Shown here one piece after another: positions 54,668 through 64,000 of a stretch of DNA of 64,000 bases (position 1 is its first letter; the number at the start of each line of letters is the position of its first letter). The translations under genes were made by a program, and so were the position numbers. Below the pieces are notes generated by a model. It saw only the letters and a program-made list of their open reading frames with translations, was not told where the DNA came from and ran no database searches. The DNA is from Artemisia argyi (Eukaryota > Streptophyta > Magnoliopsida > Asterales > Asteraceae). The stretch is taken from the NCBI GenBank assembly GCA_030686995.1, contig CM060708.1:258572544-258636543 (forward strand), in the 5' to 3' direction.

Positions 54668-55228
54668 ATGGGAGCTACTACATTGTCTACATTGCTACAT
54701 ATTGTATTGGTGACTGGGTATGCGTGCATTGCAACCCCTCACATCTTGGGAGTTGATCACTCCATATTGGGCTACTATTGTATTGTATTGTATTGATTGG
54801 CCTTGGGTAAAATACTAAAAACTTACATACACTATGCTTTACACTTAACCATGTCATCTTTTGATTACCCTCTTGGATACCACATGTAATCCAATCTTCA
54901 TATCCCTTTGATTATTCCTAACTCTATTGTATCGGTTGTTATTTTGTTGATATCTGTTCACTGAGCTTTTTATGCTCAGCCGCGTTTTCTTTTCCATGGG
55001 GCAGGTACTTAAGCTAGGAGCGGGGTTTAGCTTTGGGGATGAGAGTGTGTTGACCTACCCTAGAGTTCCTTGAACGATGGACTATGTTTTATTATCGTAT
55101 CTTCCTTATTTTGGAATTCATTTGTAACCCATGTACTCATTGTATTGTTAAAGTATTTAGCTTGTGTTTTGCTCTGTTGGACACTATTTATTGTGATATC
55201 TTTACCCTTGACGGGTTGGGGTGTTACA
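52132..55228 (+). repeat. 3' LTR of element G (3097 bp)
   Basis: Matches 45481-48561. The 16-bp length difference equals the (GATT)10 here (54628-54667) against (GATT)6 in the other LTR. Confidence 0.93.
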
Positions 55229-55233
55229 GTACC

Positions 55234-56438
55234 TGACGGCGTCAAGAGCATTTTGATGACGGCGTCAAGAGCAAAAATAGTTACGGCCCAGTGAAAACGT
55301 GACGGCGTCAAAACATGGCCGTCAAGAGTAAAAGTGGTGACGGCCCAGAACAAGATTACACATGACGGCGTCAGATCTGGATTTAGGCAGTCCGAGAATT
55401 TTATGGGCGGCAGGTGTACGGCGTCAGAAGTTTCTTCTTGACGCCGTCAACTTAGGAAATCTATATATAGGTTTTGTAATTTTCATTCTAAAAGAGAGGA
55501 GAATTTTAGGGTCAACTTGGATAAACCCTAGCTCGTTTTTAACTGTATTTTCAAGGGTTTTCACCCTTTGAAATCCTTCATGTTCAATTGAGATAAGTAT
55601 CCTTTCAATTCATTCAATATGTCTATGTGTTGTTTGAATATATCTTACGCTTGTCTTGATTTTAACATGCTAGGCTAGATCTCTTGTGTGTTTGCTTAGA
55701 GGTAATGAAACCTAGATGTTGGTTATAGGTTGATTGCTTGTTTATAGTTGTAACGGATGAATGATTTCAATGGTAGGCTTAAAAAAACTGGCAGACTTCC
55801 ATTGTGTAACATGCTTGAACGTCTTAAGAAACATGAACCAATGCGTACTAGGTTTTTATGGTTGTATTTATTGCATGAGCGAATTCTAGTGACCCCATGT
55901 TAGGAGCTTCTTGCAGGCTCGACATAGGAGTGAAGTAGGGGCTTATAGAGTTGGGGAATTAAGTACGCCACCCCACGATTGGTATTAAGGAATATAACCC
56001 GTCATCCACGCAACTGTAACAAACAATTAACCTGTAAAAGATATCTAGGGAGTAGTGAAATCTAAGTAAACACAATTCTCCCATTTATTGTTCACGCCAT
56101 ATTAGTAATTAGTTTTATTTTCATTTTTTTTATTTTATTTTGATTGCATTTTAGTTATTGGGTTAGTTGACTAGCAACTAATTCCGCCTACTCTTCTAAA
56201 AACCCGAGATTTTACTTGCTTTCATAAAAACATAAAAATACAAAAAGAATCATCCCTCATCTCTAGACTTAGTTTTTAGGCTTTCTAATCCTAGCGACAC
56301 TATTCCTGAGTTGAACGATCAATCCCCCGGTACTTTTCACTATACTTTACTACAACGATCAGGTACACTGCCTGGTGGGGGTTGTAAGCTTCTCGAGATC
56401 CCTCGAGAGGTAAAGCCTGGTGCAATTCCCATGCATCA
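55234..56438 (+). repeat. 3' LTR of element C, second part
   Basis: Resumes after GTACC with TGACGGCGTCAAG. Motif array 55234-55450, TATA box CTATATATAG at 55460-55469, tRNA-Asp-complementary stretch 56331-56359, hairpin 56389-56410, end ATGCATCA. Followed by GTAAT and element H. Confidence 0.92.
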
Positions 56439-56443
56439 GTAAT

Positions 56444-58705
56444 AAAGTATATATCACAATATGGAAATGGAAAACATCTCTCACTACTTGTCATAGCAAA
56501 ATAGATTACCATAGGCTTGGGAAAGGATCAAACCTCCACCACATGGCGTAAGCACCTAGGATAAACTATCAAAGAGGTCTTTTAAAGGGTTATAACGTTA
56601 GGTGTAGGGATATGGAATACACGATTTTGTTGGATATAGGCAATCTTTACTGGTGGCGAGTTAATAATCTTGGTTAATTACATATACAATATGGCGTTGC
56701 TAAGCCAATACTAGACTCGACTTAAGCTAATAAATGAAAAATAACAAAAACATAAAATAAACATAGAATGAAACGGGATGGTAGTCCGTATGTTTTTCTC
56801 TTTTCTTTTTCTATTTTTTTTTTCTTTTTCTTAATTTTTTCGATTTTTTTCTTTTTTTTTCTTTTCATACACTCTTACCCTACCATCCAAAATAATACAT
56901 CATAGGGAATAAAAATTCCCCTTACTCTTGAATTTTTACATACTTTACAATAAACTAATCTAATGACTCGAATTAAGATAATCAAAACACTTGAAGTACT
57001 TTTAAGATTAACGCACATATGGGGGTGATATATGATGTTCTTCCCCATTACTCCATAACACAAGTACTTTACCCATGAGTCCCAATCGTCCCAAAAAAAT
57101 ATGTACAAGATATGACTCTACTTAGCAACCATGTAATCAATTAGATAATTAACTAAGGGTTTAAACAAATAACAATAATGCACTAAAGATGAGTGCATAC
57201 ACGGAAGGCTAAGGCGATTTGGGTGTACATTTAAGTGTGTTGTAACAAATTCTTCCTTTACGTAAGATGCTTAAAGTTAGAAACGAAAAGATAGGCTCGG
57301 AGGGGTGTACTTGGGGTTTCGTGTACTAAAAATGAGTACAACGCTAAGGTGTGGGAAAAACTAATTGACTTAACTAGCCAAGTAATATGACTTAAATGGT
57401 CAAATAATTATGATACGGGTTTAAGACAAGGGTGATCCTAATGCCTCTTATCATGTAGTAAATCCTACTACACGATTGTAGTCTCACTAGCGGTCTCGGG
57501 ATGCATCACTAACGCAAGTTCTAGAATCTAAATGCTACCGGTACACTCATAAGCACTAATAGTAAATGCTTTTCCTATCAAATCTAAAGGCGAACCTCAC
57601 GTATTTGGGTGGAAAATGTTTCTGAATGATACGGTTTCGTGCTAGTCATACAATCTCCTATCCATGAGACGCTTGCTAAGGCTAAAGTTTCACTCCTAAA
57701 TGTTGTAAAAAATTTTAAATTTGGCGCTAAAATTACACTAACAAGTATTTCTCTTAGTTTTATTACACACCTACCATCAAACAAACAAACTTAAGTGAAA
57801 ATGTATCCTATAAGGTATCATCATTTACCCTCCCCTTACACTTAGGATGAACATTGTCCCCAATGTTCAATTAAAGAATGTAAAAGTGAAATAGGTAAAA
57901 GAATGAAAGCAAATATTCCCCTGATTCGTTCGGTGTCGATAGTGTGGTAACAAGGTTAGATCTTCCTCCAATAAAATGAACAATCAAAGCTTCCCTTCCA
58001 GAATATAAATCATCTTCTTGTCATATATAACCTGTTAAACCTGAGAAAACAAGCAAGGCAACCTCGCATAAAATCGGCGGCAATCTATATATAATAACAA
58101 ATCCTAGAAAACAATGTAAGATATAATGCTTGTGGAATGAATGTTTGCAGATTTCCTGGAGCTTATAAAACTAAAGATTTAACAAAAACTTTAAGACTCC
58201 GTTAGAAAAACAAAACTAGCAAAATTTCCAGAATTTTACACATGACACCGTCAGGAATTTCTTCCTGACGCCGTTAGAAGTGACCTGCAGAAATCTTTAT
58301 GTTAAGTTTCCAGAAAACTTATGTCCTACTTCGTGGAAAATCCTGCAAAACATCATTATGACTCGATACAAGCATTTGACTCTAACAAATACGAATATAC
58401 ATGTCCATTTAATATTGTGGAGAATCATGATCAATTTTGTTTCTTAAAAACATATTTGGGGTTTCCCCTTACACTTATCTTTTGCGAAATACCTTTGGAT
58501 GAGGTTAAGACGAAGTCAAACGACAAAATAAAGTATTTTCACCATTTTAGTTTTGAAACATGATCTACCAACAATAAAAATAAAGCATGCATACGGAAAC
58601 AAATAACAATCAAACAAATAAAAATCACACAAAGCATGGGTTGCCTCCCACGAAGCGCTTTTCTTTATTTACGAGTCTTGTAGCTAGACTCAAGGTCATG
58701 GGCTA
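56444..58705 (-). mobile_element. Element H 3' noncoding internal region
   Basis: Continues 19827-20028 on the minus strand. Shares the purine tracts, the T-rich tract (56785-56868), the palindrome hairpin (58243-58276) and GGGTTGCCTCCC (58637-58648) with C and F. No gene. Confidence 0.82.
58243..58276 (-). other. Hairpin of paired TGACG/CGTCA palindromes (element H copy)
   Basis: Arms TGACACCGTCAGGAA (58243-58257) and TTCCTGACGCCGTTA (58262-58276), 4-nt loop. Confidence 0.65.
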
Positions 58706-60929
58706 CTATGTGACCTCATCCTTGGTCTCACTTTCTAGGTCATCTCCTATATTAGTTTTGTATTCCAGACCTAGTTTCAAGCATTCTTTATAGAAACCAA
58801 GTATCCTATCCATAACATATTCTACTCCTCTGCGTCTATCCTCATCATTCCTATAGTAAACCGCTTGTTTGTGTTCCTTTTCTATGTTTGATAAGAGGCG
58901 GTATTGTTCAATATTATAGGGCATTTGGTAAGCAATATCATCATTCTCTTCCTTGAATCTAACTATCCCTAGAGTCGGATCATAACTCATCTTAGAGGCC
59001 TCAACGAACGGTTTTCCGAACACTACTTGACTTAGGCAATCATCTATCACCGGACGAGTATCCTCCACTATCACAAAGTCGGTCTCATAAGTGAAGTTTC
59101 CTACAATCACATGAAATCCTTTCACTCTTCCTACAAAATTACTTATCAAATTCTTGTTGGGCATCATCCTATAACCAAGTTGCTTCTTCATTACCCAATT
59201 ATAATAAGTCCTAGTCATGATGTTTATAGGAGACCTAGGATCGATATAAGCTTTCCATACATGAATATGCAGAATGTTGCATGGTATGTTGATGTTATAG
59301 GGATCACCTACTTTAATAAGGGGTGAACAAAGGATATATGGTATCTCGGGATCATCGAATAAATCTTTGTGATATTCCCGTTCTTCCTTGGTGGGCAACT
59401 TATCAAAGTACTCTTCTACGTTTTCTACTTCCTCTAACTTTTCTCCCTTATTAACCTCAACATCCTTAATTTCATTCCTAGGCTCGGTTTCTATTCCAAC
59501 TGCATCCTTGTCACTTTCTTCTAAATCTTTATCTTTTGGCTTAATAGTGACAACATTGACAAAGTGGACGTGTTTGGATGAGGAGGGGTCCTTAGTTTGG
59601 ATTCCGCTATTGGTGTCCCTAGTGTCCTTCCTAGGTGTAGTTAACGCTTGGTTGTTGAGGGCTTTCAACAAGTTGTCAATCTTATTGGTCATCTCCGTTT
59701 GTTGTTGGTTGAATTCGGTTTCAAACTTAACGATGCGAGCTTCTTGAGATGCCATAAACTTGGAAATCAATCCTTCAAGATTGTTGGTACTACCATAGTT
59801 ATTAGAAGGATTGGTGTTGAAAGTACGGTTGGAGGGTGGACCGTTTGGTTGGTAACGATTAGGCGGATTGGAAGAATTGTTTTGATTTTGTTTCCACCTA
59901 AGGTTCGGGTGATTTTTCCAAGAAGGGTTGTAGGAATCACCGTAAGGGTTTGGCTCGGGTTTGAAAGTGTACCACTTATCTCCCGCTTCATCGGTACGCG
60001 AAGATGCGTAGTCCGCAAAAGCTGTTCCGGGGAGTTCCACGCAATCACGAGTGTCATGGGGACCACTACATAATTCGCATGAAGAAGTAATTTTATTCAC
60101 TTAGCTTGAAGGCTTAGGAGCTTCGTAAGATTTCATGAGAAACTTGACTTGGTCCTCAAGTTCCATGATCCTATGGTTGGGAGTGCTAGAATTGTTCGAA
60201 GGCAAAGATATTGCCTTGACCGTTTTGTTCAAATCACGGGGATCATTCCAACTTTCGTTGGCATAGAGAGTAAGATCTTCTATGAGTTCCTATGATTCTT
60301 CCACACTTAGATCACGTAGCTTGCCACCGGCCGATTGGTCAATGGTTCGCCTTGTGGAGAGATCGATATGGTCATAGAAGATTTGGACTTGGAGCTAAAG
60401 ATCTATGCCATGATGAGGGGCTTTTTGGAGTAAGTCCTTGAAACGAGTCCATGCTTCATATAGAGTTTCACCTTGACGTTGTTGGAACATCAAGATATCA
60501 TTTCTAAGCTTGGTAGTTCTCCCTGGTGGGAAAAATTGAGCAAGGAAACGAGTGGTGAGATCATCCCATGAGGTGATGGATCCCGCGGGTAAACGTTCAA
60601 GCCATTGACTAGCTTGATCACGTAGAGAGAATTGGAATAGGCGTAATCGGGTCGACTCTCTAGTTGTAACATCAAGGTCTATAGAATCTACGATTTTAAG
60701 GAAGTCCTTGAGATGCACATCCGCTTTGCACCAACTGGATGGTGTCGGATCGCAAGGGGGACACATTGGCTCCTTGGGCGAGCTCAATAGTGTTTTGATA
60801 GCCTTGGTGACTCGGTCGGGAATACTCTCCTAGGGTTCGGGGCCTAAGAGGTTGGTTTACTAGTGGTGGTTTTTCTGGATGTTCTTGTTGTCGTGGGTTG
60901 ATGGGTTCAAAGATGTTACCACCTTCCAT
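58706..60929 (-). pseudogene. Element H gag and a different protease-like module, broken
   Basis: The ATG at 60929 starts MEGGNIFEPINP as in C. A deletion of about 35 bp near 60715 shifts the frame; gag continues in 60787-60395, is stopped by a TAG at the HHGIDL site, and meets a CAA-to-TAA stop near 60101. From there 464 codons are open to 58706: CELCSGPHDTRDC, the NPSWKNHPN region, then sequence unlike C and F: an acidic linker, PYILCSPLIKVGDPYNI, DPRSPINIMTRTYYNWVMKKQLG, FVGRVKGFHVIVGNFTYETD, VVFGKPFVEASKM. This is another retroviral-type protease region, with DPRSPIN at the active-site position instead of a D(S/T)G. Confidence 0.85.
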
Positions 60930-61072
60930 GATTTCGGATGGTAAAGTTACGAACAAAGACACGAAGAAATAGATAGACTAGAGAAAACCTAAAAATAAAA
61001 TAAAAAATCTTACTAGAAAGGAATCTAGCAAGTAGACCTAATAAAAAGAAATTCTAACTTAGACAGTAACTA

Positions 61073-61092
61073 TTCCCCGGGCTGCGGCGCCA
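61073..61092 (-). other. Primer-binding site of element H (tRNA-Asp type)
   Basis: In sense, TGGCGCCGCAGCCCGGGGAA, identical to that of element F. Confidence 0.8.
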
Positions 61093-61098
61093 AAAACT

Positions 61099-62457
61099 TG
61101 GTGCGTGGGAATTGCACCAGGCTTTAACTCTCGAGGGATCTCGAGAAGCTTACAACCCCACCAGGCAGTGTACATGATCGTTGTAGTATAGTATAGTGAC
61201 AAGTACCGGGGGATTGATCGTTCAACTCAGGAATAGTGTCGCTAGGATTAGAAAGCCTAAAAACTAAGTCTAGAGGTGGGCGGAATTAGTTGCTAGTCAA
61301 CTAACCCAATAACTAAGATGCAATCAAAATAAAACAACAAAAATGTAAATTAAACTAATTAAACTAGTGTGGTGTGAACAATAAATGGGAAAATTGTGTT
61401 TACTTAGATTTCATTACTCCCTAGATATCTTTTACAGGTTGATAGTTTGTTACAGTTGCGTGGATGGCGGGTTATATTCCTTAATACCAATCGTGGGGTG
61501 GCGTACGTACTTCCCCATCTCTATAAGCTCCTACTTCACTCCTATGTCGAGCCTGCAAGAAGCTCCTAACATGGGATCACTAGAATTCGCTCATGCATTA
61601 AATACAACCATAAAAACCGAGTACACATTGGTTCATGTTTCTTAAGACGTTCAAGCAAGTACACTATGGAAGTCTGCCAGTTTTCTTAAGCCTAACATCG
61701 AAATCGTTCATCCGTAACAACTATAAACAAGCAATCAACCCATAATCAACATCTAGGTTTCATTACATCTAAGCAAACACACAAGAGATCTAGCCTAGCA
61801 TGTTAAAAACAAGATAAGCGTAAGATATATTCAAACAACACATAGACATACTGAATGAATTGAAAGGATACTTATCTTAATTGAACATGAAAGGATTCAA
61901 GGGGTAAAAACCCTTGAAAATAATGTAAAAATCATGCTAGGGTTTCTCCAAGTCGTTCCTAAAATTGTCCTCCTCTTATGAATGAAAATTACAAAACTAT
62001 ATATAGATTTTCCAAGGTGACGGCGTCAAGAAGGAAATTATGACGCCGCCAACCCGCCGCCCATAATAAAATCAGATTGCCTAGATCCAGATCTGACGCC
62101 GTCAAGAGCATTTTTCCTCTGTGCCGTCACATGTTAAGGGGCCATGACGGCCTATGGTGACGCCGTTATGCCCTAGTGCAAAAACCTTCTGGACCATCAT
62201 GGACTCTATCCTCTTCACCTCTTGTTTTTCCTCTTGACGCCATCATTAAGAAGCTTGTGACGCCGTCAGGTACTGTTCCCAGCAAGGAAAATTAAGACTT
62301 TGCCGTTTTTTTTCACTTTTATGCTCCAAAATGCTTCCTTTTCCAGAATTCACTCCAAAAGTTCACAAAAGGAACGATTTAGGGCAATATTTGATCAAAT
62401 AAATTCAATTCCGGGCTTAAATGACCCCCTAAAAACGGATCATTTTTTGCCTCATCA
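61099..62457 (-). repeat. 5' LTR of element H (1359 bp)
   Basis: The LTR sense end is mutated (TGGTGCGTGG in plus orientation, TGATGCGTGG elsewhere). tRNA-Asp-like stretch 61177-61205; hairpin near 61127-61148 with the outer pair lost. About 70 bp are missing near 61275. TATA box near 61998-62007, motif array 62018-62275. The LTR start is at 62457. Confidence 0.92.
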
Positions 62458-62639
62458 TATGTCCTATGTTATCCTTTGAGTTGTGGTTTGTTTTCTTGTT
62501 TAGAAAATAGGAAGTATCTTGTTATGTAAGCTTTTTGCCTATGTAACGGACTGAGATATAGGATTTCACCCATATCCATTGTACTTAAACGTTTTTGGTT
62601 AATATATATACCAGGGTGCAGGATTACTCCCCTTTACCC
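62458..62639 (+). mobile_element. Probable LINE 3' tail
   Basis: Immediately outside the H LTR. GCTTTTTGCCTATGTAACGG, GGTTAATATATATACC and a terminal CTTTACCC before an A-run resemble the 3' end of plant L1-type LINEs. The A-run with CATAA (62640-62651) repeats the 12 bp at 17164-17175, left of the LINE ORF1. I read this as the far end of the LINE that H entered. Confidence 0.5.
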
Positions 62640-62651
62640 AAAAAAACATAA

Positions 62652-64000
62652 CAAGTTAACGTCTTACTTTATTAGAAGTCTTGTAACAGTTAAAAGACTT
62701 CATGTTTGTGACTTTACAAATAAACATAAATATATTTAACTAAAGAATCCATGAACACCACCAATTTAGTTTGTATAGCAATTTCAAGTTAATCAATTAC
62801 TTCATTTGTGTATTTCATTTCAAGAATTCATAAATATTCAAATTGAAGTAGTCTTGCTATCATATTGACACATGTTCTAATAAGTGTCAAATTTAGAAAC
62901 TGTAAATTATCCATACACAGTCTCACATGGAAATTTACCTTGTTATTGCAATATATCTAAGCTCTCACATAACATAAATTGCAACACCAAGTGTTTCTTG
63001 GATTAGATGTGTATAGGTCATATTTGAACGTTAGTCTCTTACCTTGCGGTTAAGAGAATCTTGTTAAATCATATTTCTATGTGTTATACCTTGTACACAA
63101 TAAAGATTTCTCCCACTTGTACATGGAACAACATCATGTAGCAGATAAACAACATGACATGCGTTTTTTTTATGAGAACAATATGATCGTGTCATTGATA
63201 TTAACATAACAAGTAGATATAGGACGACAATGTCTAGTAAGGAATCGTACAAGACTATCTTTAAAAGTATGAGTATCTAAATTTGAAAAGTAATTATCTT
63301 GAGACATTCTAGAGATAATGTAGATTACTAACACGATGACAAAACTTGTAGCTCCTACTGAATTATAGATCATTATAATAATTCCTTATTCAGTAAAAAG
63401 AACACAATGCTCCAACTGGATTTGACAACATTGTAAGTGTTTCATTAACCAGTGAAAGAAAAAATTGTGCTTTTAACTTTCCTACACCTTTGAATATCCA
63501 TATGTAACAATTACTTATTCACTAAAAGAGTGTATTCTACTATATAAATGATGGACTATCCTGTGGAAACCGTAGAGGGGGTGAATACGTTTCCATTTAA
63601 AAACTTAAAACTTTTGTATCAAATGACCAATCAAGTTTGATGTAATATGAAAAGTGTCAATACAAGTCTTTTAAGAACTAGTAATAATATAAAGCATCAA
63701 GTAAGGCATATCACAACAACACAAACTTAGACATATTATAAATAACATGCCATAACACAAAACATAACTAACACAATATAAGCAATAAACTACTCAAGAC
63801 TAAATTCAACGCAAGATATAAATGTAGAGCGATAAATGAGAAAGTAAACGTAGAGAGATAAGTAAAGAAAACGCAAACCCGGATACGGCGATTTATAGTG
63901 GTTCAGTCACGAAGCTCCTCTTTGCCCTACTCCACTCCCCGAGTACCCAACTCGAGAGTTACTTCACTAATCAACAAGCTTCATTCTCGGCGGAGAAAAC
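62652..64000. other. AT-rich sequence, probably retroelement-derived, no gene seen
   Basis: No open frame of note. The last ~450 bp (GTAGAGGGGGTGAATACG near 63570, then TTATAGTGGTTCAGTCACG near 63893) look like retroelement terminal sequence running off the window. No border can be set. Confidence 0.4.

Larger units (their letters stand above)
45481..55228 (+). mobile_element. Element G: LARD-like non-autonomous gypsy element with 3.1-kb LTRs
   Basis: LTR 45481-48561 (3081 bp) and LTR 52132-55228 (3097 bp) start TGTAAAACCC and end GTGTTACA. The TSD is GTACC (45476-45480 and 55229-55233), sitting in the 3' LTR of C. The interior is only 3570 bp. A PBS follows the first LTR and a PPT precedes the second, giving plus orientation. 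The interior has no RT or integrase frame, only traces. Long LTRs with a short coding-poor interior define large retrotransposon derivatives. LTR and PPT style and a pol-end trace point to a Tekay-type chromovirus parent. Confidence 0.93.
20029..56438 (+). mobile_element. Element C: TR-GAG retrotransposon inserted in H, carrying three further insertions
   Basis: The element starts with an LTR at 20029 and ends with an LTR at 56438, flanked by GTAAT (20024-20028 and 56439-56443). Both flanks are element H sequence, continuous when C is set aside. Its own sequence is about 6.6 kb; the rest is solo LTR D, element E and element G. It encodes gag and a protease-like region only, without RT or integrase, as in terminal-repeat retrotransposons with GAG. 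Its coding region has several stops and frameshifts. Confidence 0.9.

Overview
This is nuclear DNA of a eudicot plant. I infer Asteraceae from the type of gag-only retroelements and the antisense 'gypsy-type transposase' gene seen here, but I ran no search. There are no bacterial features, tRNA or rRNA genes, or CRISPR arrays. The only cellular gene I can support is a BAHD acyltransferase on the minus strand. Almost everything else is transposable elements, and most of their boundaries can be fixed from short target-site duplications (TSDs).

Left part (1-15620). A decayed Ty1/copia pol fragment runs off the left edge. After two long poly-T tracts come a 548-bp hAT-type MITE with a perfect 8-bp TSD and a small Helitron-like remnant. 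The BAHD gene (436 codons once the insertion is set aside) is cut in two by a young Ty1/copia element (3400-8236, TSD AGGTT, LTRs differing by one substitution and one 9-bp indel). From 9.3 to 15.6 kb the DNA is AT-rich, with local repeats and a likely old gypsy LTR but no gene I can support.

Right part (15621-64000). A solo LTR of a gag-only family (called TR-GAG here) is followed by a LINE fragment. The LINE hosts a deep nest: LINE > TR-GAG element H (minus) > TR-GAG element C (plus, TSD GTAAT, 20029-56438). C in turn carries a solo LTR D in its gag (TSD GGAAG), a Ty3/gypsy Tat-like element E in its 3' region (minus, TSD TCCCT, 26429-44905), and a 9.75-kb LARD-like element G with 3.1-kb LTRs in its 3' LTR (plus, TSD GTACC, 45481-55228). 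E itself carries a complete TR-GAG element F inside its antisense gene (minus, TSD CTATC, 29453-37419). The deepest path has five levels.

How the parts may work. E once encoded gag, protease, RT/RNase H and integrase on one strand, plus an intron-containing antisense gene with its own TATA box. TR-GAG elements encode only gag and a protease-like region, so RT and integrase must have come from elsewhere. TR-GAG LTRs share a candidate reverse-transcription initiation module (a tRNA-Asp-complementary stretch, a hairpin with compensated base changes, then a tRNA-Asp-type primer site) and a dense array of paired TGACG/CGTCA half-sites next to the TATA box. I regard these as the most novel signals in the window. 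Nearly all element genes carry stops or frameshifts, many explained by C-to-T change.
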